In this document: piece after piece, positions 28,460 through 39,224 of the stretch
Layout: every line of letters begins with the position of its first letter
Position numbering within the stretch: position 1 is the first letter of the stretch
Origin: Rhodospirillum sp.
Lineage (GTDB): Bacteria; Pseudomonadota; Alphaproteobacteria; Dongiales; Dongiaceae
Direction: 5' to 3'
Length of the DNA: 64,000 nucleotides
Assembly: GCA_013822765.1 (NCBI GenBank)
Contig: PNKY01000002.1
Coordinates: 620,001-684,000, forward strand
Made by a program: the position numbers and the translations under genes
The notes under the pieces: generated by a model
The model's database searches: none
Told to the model about the DNA's origin: nothing
What the model saw: only the letters and a program-made list of their open reading frames with translations

Positions 28460-29851
28460 ATGGCGCCGAAACTCTCGAAAATCCTCTACCTGCCGATGGA
28501 AATTGCCTCGCGCGAGCTGGATTCGCGCCTGCTGCTGACGACCATAGCGGCCTCGCACGGGTTCGAGATCGTGCTCGGCCAGAAATGGCTGATCGAGCGC
28601 AACATCGAGCGCATGACGCCCGGCGTCTACCTCTCGAAGACGCTGACGGTGCGTGACGCCAAGATGCTGTCGCGCGCGAAGGAGGCCGGCTACATCACCG
28701 CTGCGATCGACGAGGAGATCCCCGGCCTCTATGTCCACGACAAGAAATTCTGGTGGGTATCGCCGCGCGCGGTCGAGGCGACGGACCTGATCTTCTTGCC
28801 CGGCAGCTTCAACAGCCAGGGCTTCACGGAGAGTTTCGGCTTCGCGCCGGGGCGCGTACGCCAGGCCGCCAATCCGCGCTGGGACCTCCTGCGCAAGGAA
28901 TTGCGCTCGGTGTTCGAGGCGGAGGCGGCCGAGTATCGCCGCAGGTTCGGCAATTTCATCCTGGTCAATTCCAACCTCGGCTTCACCAACTCCCACAAGG
29001 GCAGCGCGGCCGAGATGCTCCAGTCGATCATCGACCAGGGCAAGATCGACCCGACCAACACCGAGCTGATGGGCCAGTTCAAAGATTTCGAGATGATGGA
29101 GCACGCCAACCGCGCCGCGCTGATCGACCTGCTGCCCAAGCTCGCGCAGGCATTCCCGGATCATCGGATCATCCTGCGGCCGCACCCGAGCGAGGTGACG
29201 GAGACCTGGCAGCGCTGGACCGAGGGGTTTCCCAATCTGTCGATCGTGCGCGAGGGCGCGGCGATTCCGTGGATCATGGCGGCGAAGGCGCTGATCCACA
29301 CCAATTGCACCACCGGGGTCGAGGCGGTCGCGCTCGACCGGCCGTCTTTGTGCCTGGTGCCGGCGGAGAACCCGGCCAACCGCCGCTATCTCGCGAACCA
29401 GATCAATCCGGTGATGCGCACGACCGAGGACGTGATTGCCGCCACGCGCCGCGTCCTGGCCGATCCGGAGTCCTGCTACGATTCCGAGATGATCGCGCGC
29501 TTCCGGGATTTCCTGTCGTACGACGGCAAGCGCCTGGGCGCCGAGCAGATGCTGTCCGCGATCGAGGAGTTCGGCGCCACCCATGGAGGATGGAGCGAGG
29601 TGTCGAACGGAATCAGCGCCTGGCGCCCGATGCTGGGCTATCGCTGGCATCAGCCCGACAAGAACGTGCGCGGTGAGCTGTTTCCGCCGGTCGATCTGAA
29701 TGCGGTGGCCGCACGGCTGGAACAGTTCGGCTCCTTGCTCGGCCTTGATGGCCAGCTGAAGATCCAGACTTGCGGCACCAAGGTGTTGCTGGTTTCGCCC
29801 CGCGCTTTGCCGATCTCGACCCGCATTCGGCGCGCGGTGGGCCGGTGGTAG
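28460..29851 (+). CDS. Surface carbohydrate biosynthesis protein, glycosyltransferase-like
   Basis: This 463-residue cytoplasmic protein (from the ATG at 28460) resembles uncharacterised surface-polysaccharide proteins with a two-lobed glycosyltransferase fold. It has an acidic Asp-Glu-Glu motif (84-86), an RPHPSE motif (His242) and a late HTNCTTG motif (282-286). This trio recalls the acidic, HP and S/T motifs of bacterial CMP-sialic-acid transferases. It lies 24 bases upstream of pseI, so transfer of pseudaminic acid is a reasonable guess. The exact activity is unproven. Its upstream region (28261-28459) is shared with divergent parE and shows no other gene. Confidence 0.7.
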   Translation: MAPKLSKILYLPMEIASRELDSRLLLTTIAASHGFEIVLGQKWLIERNIERMTPGVYLSKTLTVRDAKMLSRAKEAGYITAAIDEEIPGLYVHDKKFWWVSPRAVEATDLIFLPGSFNSQGFTESFGFAPGRVRQAANPRWDLLRKELRSVFEAEAAEYRRRFGNFILVNSNLGFTNSHKGSAAEMLQSIIDQGKIDPTNTELMGQFKDFEMMEHANRAALIDLLPKLAQAFPDHRIILRPHPSEVTETWQRWTEGFPNLSIVREGAAIPWIMAAKALIHTNCTTGVEAVALDRPSLCLVPAENPANRRYLANQINPVMRTTEDVIAATRRVLADPESCYDSEMIARFRDFLSYDGKRLGAEQMLSAIEEFGATHGGWSEVSNGISAWRPMLGYRWHQPDKNVRGELFPPVDLNAVAARLEQFGSLLGLDGQLKIQTCGTKVLLVSPRALPISTRIRRAVGRW

Positions 29852-29875
29852 GGCGGTGCAGAAGGAAGAAATGAC

Positions 29876-30931
29876 ATGAAGCGTGTCACCATCGACGGAC
29901 GGGAAATCGGGCCTGATCGGCCGCCCTATGTGATCGCGGAGATGTCTGCGAACCACAATGGCAGTTTGGATCGCGCGCTCGCGATCGTGGCGGCCGCGAA
30001 GTCCGCCGGCGCCGATGCAGTCAAGCTGCAGACCTATCGTGCCGACACCATCACCCTTGACTATGACGGTCCCGAGTTCATGGTGCGCGGCGGGCTGTGG
30101 GACGGTTCCAGCCTCTACGAGCTCTATCAGAAGGCCGCGATGCCGTGGGAATGGCACGAGCCGCTGTTCAAGCGCGCCAAGGAGCTGGGGATCACGATTT
30201 TCAGTTCTGTCTTCGACTTCACGGCGGTTGACCTGTTGGAACGCGTGGGAGCACCCGCCTACAAGGTGGCTTCGCTGGAAGTATGCGACATTCCCTTGAT
30301 CCAGCGCATCGCCGCCACCGGCAAGCCGATGATCCTGTCGACCGGCGCCTCGCAATTGGGAGAGATCGCGGAGGCGGTGGAAGCCGCGCGAGCGGCGGGC
30401 GGGGAACAACTCATCCTCCTTCACTGCACCTCCGGATATCCAACGCCGGCGTCCGACAGCAACCTGCGCACCATTCCGCACTTGGCCCAGATGTTCGATG
30501 TCGCCGTTGGTCTGTCCGACCACACCATGGGCATCGCCGTTCCGGTCGCCGGCGTGGCGGCCGGTGCCTGCGTTCTGGAGAAGCATGTGACTTTGCGCCG
30601 CGCCGATGGCGGCGTTGATTCCGCTTTCAGCCTGGAGCCGGAAGAGCTCACCGCGATGGTCGAGGGGTGCCGCACCGCGTGGGAGGCGATGGGCCACGTG
30701 CATTACGGCATCGAGGCCAGCGAGGAAAAGGTGCGGGAGTTCCGCCGCTCGCTCTACATCGTCGCAGATGTGCGTGCCGGAGAAATGCTGACCGGCCAAC
30801 ATGTGCGTTCGATCCGCCCCGGGCTGGGTCTGGCCCCGAAGTATCTCAGCAAGGTGGTAGGGCGAAGGGCGGGCCGCGATCTGAAGCGCGGCACTCCCCT
30901 GCGCTGGGACATGCTGGAGCCGGTGGACTAG
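29876..30931 (+). CDS. pseI: Pseudaminic acid synthase
   Basis: PseI condenses 2,4-diacetamido-2,4,6-trideoxy-L-altrose with phosphoenolpyruvate to give pseudaminic acid. The 351-residue protein has the NeuB-type TIM barrel (about 15-280), with ISSANHNGS-like EMSANHNGS at 22-30, KLQTYRADTIT, SSVFD, HCTSGYPTP and GLSDHTMG. A C-terminal antifreeze/SAF-like domain follows (about 285-351). GAAGGAAG precedes the start. It ends four bases inside the convergent pseG gene. Confidence 0.93.
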   Translation: MKRVTIDGREIGPDRPPYVIAEMSANHNGSLDRALAIVAAAKSAGADAVKLQTYRADTITLDYDGPEFMVRGGLWDGSSLYELYQKAAMPWEWHEPLFKRAKELGITIFSSVFDFTAVDLLERVGAPAYKVASLEVCDIPLIQRIAATGKPMILSTGASQLGEIAEAVEAARAAGGEQLILLHCTSGYPTPASDSNLRTIPHLAQMFDVAVGLSDHTMGIAVPVAGVAAGACVLEKHVTLRRADGGVDSAFSLEPEELTAMVEGCRTAWEAMGHVHYGIEASEEKVREFRRSLYIVADVRAGEMLTGQHVRSIRPGLGLAPKYLSKVVGRRAGRDLKRGTPLRWDMLEPVD

Positions 30932-31881
30932 GCCTGCCGTTTCGAGGTCAGCAGGCGCTCGATGGCGGAAACCACGCGCGGGGCGCCTTTGCCGTCGACT
31001 GGGCTCGAATGTGGCGCGAAAGGTCGGTGCAGCACGGTGGCTGCGATCGCGGCCGTTTCCTTGGGCCGGAATCCTTCAATCACTGCGTGACCGAACTCGC
31101 CAAAAGCCTGTGCGTTCAGACGCTGGTTGTCGGAAATGACGCACAGAACCATGTCGAGCCCGATCACCAACGCCTCCAGAGCCGTCATTCCGGCACCACC
31201 GAGATACAGCCGCGCGCCCGCCAGCAGCTTCGGCATGTCCGGGCTCTGCTGCAGGATGACAACGCCCGGCCGTTCAGCGGCAATCGCTGTTGCTTCCGGG
31301 CTCGGTGTGACGCCGGGAGCAACCACGATGTGGAATGGACCTGCAAAACTCGATAGCAGGAGGCGCGCAAGGGTGGCGGCACGGGCGCCATCATCGGTTC
31401 CACCGAAGCTCAATACAACGCCGCTTCCGGCGCGCTCCCCGCGCGCGACCCGCGCCTTGAGCAATTCGGAGTCGACCAACGTGCATTGAGGACCGGTCAA
31501 CACCGTCGCATTGGTGAGGCCGGTGTAGTCGATCCTGCCGCCGTAGAGGTTGTGGTTGAGCACGAGATCGGCGTCTATGTGCCGTTCGCCCATGTCGTCG
31601 AAGACCAGCAGAACCGAGGCGCGGCCGCGAAGGCCGGCTAGCCGTGCCCTGTCCATCAGGTATGAGTCGCAGATCACGACATCGACCGGTGGGAACTCCC
31701 CGATAGCTGCCGGCGGAGCAGACGCCGCACGGCCGATGGCCGCCGCGGCATCGATGTCCTCGCAATAGAGCCGACAATTGAAACCCGCCCTTGTCATGGC
31801 ATCGAGCAGAATGCCGCTGCGGCGGAGGTGGCCAAGACCAACACCAGGACCAGCATCGACAAAGAAAGCTGCGGACTTCAT
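30928..31881 (-). CDS. pseG: PseG-like UDP-sugar hydrolase
   Basis: PseG removes UDP from UDP-2,4-diacetamido-2,4,6-trideoxy-beta-L-altrose, yielding the substrate for PseI. The 317-residue GT-B-fold protein begins with VDAGPGVGLGHLRR, where His18 matches the family's catalytic His in GxGHxxR. It also has ICDSYL, LVFDDMG, the Gly-rich LSFGGTDDG and GGAGMTALEAL nucleotide loops. It is the last gene of a seven-gene overlapping operon starting with pseB; its ATG overlaps the stop of the ATP-grasp gene. Confidence 0.88.
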   Translation of the reverse strand: MKSAAFFVDAGPGVGLGHLRRSGILLDAMTRAGFNCRLYCEDIDAAAAIGRAASAPPAAIGEFPPVDVVICDSYLMDRARLAGLRGRASVLLVFDDMGERHIDADLVLNHNLYGGRIDYTGLTNATVLTGPQCTLVDSELLKARVARGERAGSGVVLSFGGTDDGARAATLARLLLSSFAGPFHIVVAPGVTPSPEATAIAAERPGVVILQQSPDMPKLLAGARLYLGGAGMTALEALVIGLDMVLCVISDNQRLNAQAFGEFGHAVIEGFRPKETAAIAATVLHRPFAPHSSPVDGKGAPRVVSAIERLLTSKRQA

Positions 31882-32810
31882 CCGTCAACCACGATCTCGC
31901 GCGATAGCCGGACAATGGTCATGCCCGATCGCGCTTTTGCCGGCCGCATGGACCGTCCATCCTGGGAGTTGAGAATCCAGACCAGGTCTTGGAAGCCGGC
32001 CAGATGACGCATCATCACGGTGCTTGAGAACCTGGGATTGATCTCGAAGACCTTCGGCTGGCCGCGGAACAGGCGCAGCTGCACGTTGATAAAGGCTCGA
32101 TCCGGCAAATCATCGGCAATCGTCCGCAGCATTCGGTCGATTGTCGGATCTTCGACCATCGTCGCCTGTTTGGTCAGACCGCCTTGGAGCGCGCGCCGCA
32201 TCGTGACGGTGTTGACGATTGCACCATCTTTCGCGATTGCGCAGGTATATTCCTCGTCCGGCGCGTCAAGAAATTCCTGCGCAATCCATTCGCCGGTCGC
32301 CTCCGACCGAATAGCGGCCAGGCGCTCCGGCGAGCGGACGATCTCAACGCCCTTGGAGCCCCAGCCGGCGCGCGGCTTGGCCACGATCGGCAGATCGCCG
32401 CTTGTGACATCCTGCAGGCGCATGGTTCGCGCGCTGAACCCGCCGCGCTTCTCCAGCCACCGCGCGGTTTCCAGCTTGTCGCAGAAGGTCGCGATGACCC
32501 ACGGCGCATTCATCACAAGCGGCACCGCGGCGCGCCACGTGTCGTCCTGGGCGGCGAGCTCGATCAGCTCCGGTTCCGGCACCGGGATGACGCGATCATA
32601 TCCTGACGCCAGTGCTCGGAATGCATCGATGAACTCGGGCGCGCTGGCCCTGGGCAAAGCGTGCACATGATCGAACAGAAGACGGGCCGGAAGAGTGCCC
32701 TGGCAATCCGCGCCATCGACCACGGCGTGTGGAAAGCTCGTCTTCAGAATCCGGCCGATGGCTTCAGCGATGTCTCCGTTGGCACCGGTAACGAGGATGC
32801 GCATGGTCAT
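31878..32810 (-). CDS. ATP-grasp ligase in the pse operon
   Basis: The 310-residue protein has a Rossmann-like pre-ATP-grasp part (RILVTGANGDIAEAIGR, 4-20) and a CarB/PylC-type ATP-grasp domain. Visible motifs are VAKPRAGWGSKGVEIV (ATP Lys), EYTCAIAKDG and the metal triad VFEINPRFSSTVMM. It should form an amide, or activate a carboxylate, with ATP. Placed between a phosphoesterase and pseG with four-base overlaps on both sides, it most likely decorates the nonulosonic acid or its precursor, for example with an amino acid or acyl group. No substrate can be assigned. Confidence 0.82.
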   Translation of the reverse strand: MTMRILVTGANGDIAEAIGRILKTSFPHAVVDGADCQGTLPARLLFDHVHALPRASAPEFIDAFRALASGYDRVIPVPEPELIELAAQDDTWRAAVPLVMNAPWVIATFCDKLETARWLEKRGGFSARTMRLQDVTSGDLPIVAKPRAGWGSKGVEIVRSPERLAAIRSEATGEWIAQEFLDAPDEEYTCAIAKDGAIVNTVTMRRALQGGLTKQATMVEDPTIDRMLRTIADDLPDRAFINVQLRLFRGQPKVFEINPRFSSTVMMRHLAGFQDLVWILNSQDGRSMRPAKARSGMTIVRLSREIVVDG

Positions 32811-33499
32811 TGACTCGTCAGTACGTCAGCGAGATAGGGAAGGTGCGGGTCAATACGGCGAGCGCGGCCCGCAACCACGTGGGTGTCAAACGATGTTCGC
32901 TGGAGGGTGACCTCCATGCTGCGCGTATCCCATAGAGCCCAGCAAGATCCTGGCTTGCGATCGCGCGGCTGACCGACGGAACCGGGGTTGACCACCATCG
33001 TGTTTTCGACCCGCCAAATCACCGGATAATGGGAGTGGCCGTAGACGACAAGGTCCTGGCCACCGCTCGCCATGCGCTGGCGCTCCTCGAGTGGCGCGCT
33101 CGGATATACATAGTGGTCAGGGTCCCACGTGCTACCATGGCAGAGGAGGACCTTTCTGCCATCGATCTCAAGATCCCTGCGCTGCGGCAAGCTGAGCAGC
33201 CGTGTGTGCGCCGACTCTGGCATCCTTGCCGCCATCGCGATTCCTGAACCGTATCGAGCGTGGATTGCCTCGCGGTCCTCGCCACCAAGCCAGCGCTCGA
33301 GCATGTCCTCATGATTGCCTCGGATGCCCTGCCATTGCCAGCCGTCAAGGAGGGCCAGCATGGCATCGGGTGCATGATAGTAGCCGACGAAGTCGCCACA
33401 ACACATCAGTTGTTCCGCACCCGCGCTCCGCGCCGCATCCAGTGTCGCCGATAGCGCAACTTCATTGGCATGAATGTCGGACAGCAGGGCGACCTTCAC
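32807..33499 (-). CDS. Metallophosphoesterase in the pse operon
   Basis: The 230-residue protein starts at a GTG overlapping the upstream stop (VKVALLSDIHANEVAL). All calcineurin-like metal motifs are present: LLSDIHAN (D-x-H), CCGDFVGY (GD), RGNHED (GNHE), LCHGS, and VVYGHSHYP (GHxH). These enzymes hydrolyse phosphomono- or diesters with two metals. In this operon it could remove phosphate from a sugar intermediate. A longer in-frame start at 33715 runs into the epimerase gene and is rejected. Confidence 0.88.
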   Translation of the reverse strand: MKVALLSDIHANEVALSATLDAARSAGAEQLMCCGDFVGYYHAPDAMLALLDGWQWQGIRGNHEDMLERWLGGEDREAIHARYGSGIAMAARMPESAHTRLLSLPQRRDLEIDGRKVLLCHGSTWDPDHYVYPSAPLEERQRMASGGQDLVVYGHSHYPVIWRVENTMVVNPGSVGQPRDRKPGSCWALWDTRSMEVTLQRTSFDTHVVAGRARRIDPHLPYLADVLTSQ

Positions 33500-34320
33500 C
33501 GCGTCCTCTCGTATTCCAACGCTTCGCGAAAGCTTCGTCCGGCGGGCATGTCCTGGCTGTGGAGAACAATCTGATCGGCGGCTTCCAAGCCCGCACTCCC
33601 CACGGGTGCTTTGCTTGGCAGATAGACCTCGCAGATCGTGTCCAGCATTTGCCGCATGGTTAGAATCTGGCTGCCGCCGACCCAGCGCACGCCTTCCGGT
33701 CGAGACTGGACACAATACGCGATCACCGCCGCCGCATCATGCACGAAAAGATAGTTGCGCCTCGCGGTGCCCTGGCCGACAAGCGTCGGCGGCTCGCCTT
33801 TCGACGCAGCACGAAGCGCGCGATTGAGCCCGAGGTGCGCGGGTCCCGACCGGCCGAAGAGCCCGCTCAGCCGCAAGCTGACGGCGCGGCAGCCTGACTG
33901 ATCGATATTCCTCTCCGCCAGCCACTTGGAGCGGCCATAATCGGTGTCAGGCCGATCCGGAGTTTGAGATCCGGCCTCCCGCACCTGTGCGCCATGCACC
34001 GCGATGGTCGATGCCTGCACCAGATATCCGCCGTTGGCCCGGCACCACTGCGCCATCAGCGCCGGCAGCAGCGCATTGACCGAGAACAAAGTTGGGAGGA
34101 TGTCGATTCCGAAATCGACGCGCGCGGCACAGTTTACGATAACCTCCGGCCTTGTCGCATTCAGCAGCGAAATGACGGATCCGGAGTCCTCCAGATCCGC
34201 GGTCGCCATGCCCGCATGCGCTGTGCGCGATATGCCCACCACGTCGTGGCCGGCGCCGATGAGCGTGCTGCAAGCAGCGCTTCCGAGGAAACCGCGCGCG
34301 CCGGCTACGAGCACTTTCAC
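33496..34320 (-). CDS. NAD-dependent epimerase/dehydratase (SDR) in the pse operon
   Basis: The 274-residue extended-SDR protein starts at a GTG two bases after the methyltransferase stop. It has VAGARGFLGSAA (NAD-binding GxxGxxG), a CAARVD stretch, a catalytic Ser/Thr region (VQASTIAVHG) and the Tyr-x3-Lys pair DYGRSKW. It resembles RfbD/dTDP-dehydrorhamnose reductase-like enzymes in its SLRLSGLFGRSG segment. It probably reduces or epimerises a nucleotide sugar for the surface glycan. Its end overlaps the metallophosphoesterase start by four bases. Confidence 0.88.
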   Translation of the reverse strand: MKVLVAGARGFLGSAACSTLIGAGHDVVGISRTAHAGMATADLEDSGSVISLLNATRPEVIVNCAARVDFGIDILPTLFSVNALLPALMAQWCRANGGYLVQASTIAVHGAQVREAGSQTPDRPDTDYGRSKWLAERNIDQSGCRAVSLRLSGLFGRSGPAHLGLNRALRAASKGEPPTLVGQGTARRNYLFVHDAAAVIAYCVQSRPEGVRWVGGSQILTMRQMLDTICEVYLPSKAPVGSAGLEAADQIVLHSQDMPAGRSFREALEYERTR

Positions 34321-34322
34321 CG

Positions 34323-35228
34323 CTACGCGTTCCTTGAGGGGCGGGCGATGACGGTTACATTGCGGCCGATGCCGCACTTCGTCATTGCCTGGCAAAGGCC
34401 GAGCAGAGGCGCAATGCCGTTTTCGGCCAGCAGCAGATCCAGTTCCACGCGCGCCTTGTGAGCCTGCTTCCCGGCAGAGGAGTTCTCGATGTAGTTGGAC
34501 CCTGGGTGATACAGGAAGAACTCGATAGGAAAATCGGCAAAGGCATCGAGCGTCGCGAATCCCATTGCAGCCATGAATGGCGGCAGGGTGCTGGTGTTGA
34601 AGTAGTGAAGATGCTGCGGCGGCGCCACCCAATACTGACGCGAGATCAAGCCCTGCGCCTCCGCTTTCATCTGGATGCGGCTGAAGTCGTTGGGAACAGT
34701 AATGACGGCAACGCCGTCTGGCTTCAGCAGGCGTCGAATCTGTCCCATCAACGCCCGCGGGTCGATGACATGCTCCAAGACATTCTGCAGGCAGCAGATA
34801 TCGTAGCGCTCGTTGGCGGATACGACCCGATCGAGAATAGCGAACGCATCTCCCGCTTCGATGCTGTCGGCCAAACCAGGGTGGAACCGTCTCAGGCCAA
34901 AATCCGAGAAGTCGATTCCTTTGATGCGGTAACCGGCATCCTTTGCCACTTTCAGTTGAAACCCTTCGCCGCATCCGACCTCAAGAAAATCGCGGTCCGC
35001 CGGGCTGCCGGGCGCCACCTGTGCAATGGCATTTAATGTCACGCGACCGCGCAAGTAGCGCTGTTCCAGTTCGTCGGGCGAATAGGAGGCCTGGTAGCTC
35101 GCGGATTGCGGCGCCTGGTAGTAGAGCTTTGAATAGAATTCGGCCAAAGCCTGCGGATTAGGCAGAGGATCGACCGATTGGAACCCTTCGGGCTGCAGCA
35201 CGAGGCGGTATTCGGTCTGCTGATCCAT
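34323..35228 (-). CDS. Class I SAM-dependent methyltransferase in the pse operon
   Basis: This 301-residue protein of the Methyltransf_23/UbiG type has the SAM loop FLEVGCGEGFQLKVAKDAG (about 77-95), the acidic motif IKGIDFSD, ICCLQNVLEHVIDP and LLKPDGVAVITVPND. An N-terminal extension (1-70) carries an acyl-carrier-like or sugar-recognition helix pattern that I cannot name. It follows pseC by 12 bases. O-methylation of a surface sugar is the simplest reading; the substrate is unknown. Confidence 0.87.
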   Translation of the reverse strand: MDQQTEYRLVLQPEGFQSVDPLPNPQALAEFYSKLYYQAPQSASYQASYSPDELEQRYLRGRVTLNAIAQVAPGSPADRDFLEVGCGEGFQLKVAKDAGYRIKGIDFSDFGLRRFHPGLADSIEAGDAFAILDRVVSANERYDICCLQNVLEHVIDPRALMGQIRRLLKPDGVAVITVPNDFSRIQMKAEAQGLISRQYWVAPPQHLHYFNTSTLPPFMAAMGFATLDAFADFPIEFFLYHPGSNYIENSSAGKQAHKARVELDLLLAENGIAPLLGLCQAMTKCGIGRNVTVIARPSRNA

Positions 35229-35240
35229 GAATCCCGGGCC

Positions 35241-37408
<2,168 letters not shown>

Positions 37409-37571
37409 TCACCCGCGCCCCGAGTCACGCGAGGCCCATGTCACTCCGCGCGGGATTGCAATAATGTTGCCGTGCCCGTCTGTCCAGCGATGGATTGTGC
37501 CTCGTCGGCCAGGATGCAAATTAACACATTGATTTGACAGCACTCTGACAGCCGGCGCGCACCCAAGCGAC

Positions 37572-39224
37572 TCAGCGTCGCGGCCACAGCGCCGGGTTCA
37601 GCAGCTGCTCGGGCAACGGGCCTGGCAGGGACGCGGCGACGGCCTCCGCCTCGGCCGGCGTCAGGGCCGGGGCACGGAACAGCCGGATGTTCTCCGCCAT
37701 CTGGGCCGCTGTCTCGGCCCCTACCACGATCGCCGCCAGCCAGGGCTGGGCGCGGGCATAGGCGAAGCACAGATCGGCGACGGTTTCCCGCCCCAGGCTC
37801 GCCGCCGCGGCTTGCAGTACGGCAATACAGCGGCGCGCCAGATCGCCGTCGGGGATCGGCCAGAGCAGGGGGTCATCGATGGTCAGCAGCCCCTGCAGCA
37901 AGGCAGAGCGGCCGTGCAGGATGACATCGGGGCGGTTTGCGATGGCGCGCTGCACGGCCGGCTCCAGCCAGCGCCGGTCGAGGATGTTGAAGGGAAGCTG
38001 CACAAGCCCGACGTCCGGGACCGCCAGCAGGGCCGCGAGCTCCTCCGGGCGGTAGATCGAGGCGCCGATGCGCCCGATCTTGCCCTCGCTCCGGAGCGCC
38101 AGTAGCGTCTGCCAGATCGCGCCCTCCGCGGCCCCGTAATGCTCGAACCGGTGTAGCAGCACGGCCTCCAGCCTCGGGCGGCCAAGCAGCCATAGCGACC
38201 GGTCGACGGCGACATGGACGCGCTGCGCCGCTTCGCGGGCGGTCGGCTCGCCGTCCGCCAGGTTGGGCGGCAGCTTGGTGACGATGCCGAGCGGGCTGTC
38301 CGGCCCCAGCGCGGAGCCGATCCGATGCTCGCTGTCGCCGTAGCCGGCGGCGGTGTCGAGGTGCGAGACGCCGGCCGCCTCCGCCAAGGCAAGGATGGCG
38401 TGCAGCTCATCATCGCCCGGCTTGCCGGCACGGTTGGCGATGCCATAGGGCATGCCGAACTGCGCGCCGCCCAGCACCAGGCTCGCCTGCAGCTCGCCGG
38501 CCACGATCCGGGCCGGCACGAAGGGCTGCGCGTGCCCGGCTCGGCGCGCCAGGCGCCGGCACAGTTCCGGCCACGGCGCCGCGACCGGATCGGCCAGGCC
38601 CGCCAGCGCGGCGGTCACGGTGCGATAGTCGTCCAGCGTGTCGATGGTGCAGCGCAGGTCGGACAGATCGAGATCGTCGACACGCGGGATCGCCGGCGCA
38701 CTGCGGCCGCATTGGCGGATGATCCAGGGCGTGACGTGCTCGCGGTCCTGCGCATCGCGCGCCCCGCGGTCCGCCTGCCGCAGCAATCCCACCCGCATGG
38801 CCTCGCCAGCCAATCCATACGGCAGCCCGTCCGACCCGCCGGCGATCCCGGCATAGCCATGGCTATTGCCTTCGGCCGCGATCAGCCGGCGCACGAAATC
38901 GCCATCGGGGAAGACGTTGTCGGAGGTGAGGCGCACGCAGACGTCGCCGTCGTCGAGGGCGGCGGTCGCCGCGATGAAGCGCCCCAGCACGTCGTCCAGC
39001 GGGCCGCGCACATGGCGGATGCCATGGCGGCTCAAAGCCTCCGCCAGCCGGTCGTCGCTGGGATCGTCGGAGGTCGCGACCACCGTCTCGATGCCGTCGC
39101 GGGCCGCCCGGCGCGCCGCCAGCACGACCAGCGGCAGGCCGCAGACCGGCAGCAGCACCTTGCCGGGCAGGCGGGTGGAACTGGTGCGCGCCTGCAGAAC
39201 AATGCGATGGCGCGTCGCTACCAC
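37572..39224 (-). CDS. Cytidylyltransferase (SpsF/PseF-like) fused to aldo/keto reductase
   Basis: The 550-residue protein starts at a GTG. Residues 1-235 are a SpsF/PseF-type nucleotidyltransferase: IVLQARTSSTRLPGKVLLPV, ATSDDPSDDRLA, VRLTSDNVFPDGD and EHVTPWII. Residues about 248-550 are an aldo/keto reductase with the tetrad Asp (SHLDTAAGYGDSE, including Tyr), Lys (VTKLPP) and His (VLLHRFEH). The first half is the best PseF (CMP-pseudaminic acid synthetase) candidate in the region. The reductase half would modify a sugar. The adjoining SDR gene overlaps its start by seven bases, so both are one transcript. Confidence 0.85.
   Translation of the reverse strand: MVATRHRIVLQARTSSTRLPGKVLLPVCGLPLVVLAARRAARDGIETVVATSDDPSDDRLAEALSRHGIRHVRGPLDDVLGRFIAATAALDDGDVCVRLTSDNVFPDGDFVRRLIAAEGNSHGYAGIAGGSDGLPYGLAGEAMRVGLLRQADRGARDAQDREHVTPWIIRQCGRSAPAIPRVDDLDLSDLRCTIDTLDDYRTVTAALAGLADPVAAPWPELCRRLARRAGHAQPFVPARIVAGELQASLVLGGAQFGMPYGIANRAGKPGDDELHAILALAEAAGVSHLDTAAGYGDSEHRIGSALGPDSPLGIVTKLPPNLADGEPTAREAAQRVHVAVDRSLWLLGRPRLEAVLLHRFEHYGAAEGAIWQTLLALRSEGKIGRIGASIYRPEELAALLAVPDVGLVQLPFNILDRRWLEPAVQRAIANRPDVILHGRSALLQGLLTIDDPLLWPIPDGDLARRCIAVLQAAAASLGRETVADLCFAYARAQPWLAAIVVGAETAAQMAENIRLFRAPALTPAEAEAVAASLPGPLPEQLLNPALWPRR

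Noticed and set aside
34321..34974. Upstream extension of the pse-operon epimerase
   Set aside because: It lies inside the methyltransferase gene in another frame; the GTG at 34320 gives the standard NAD-binding start.
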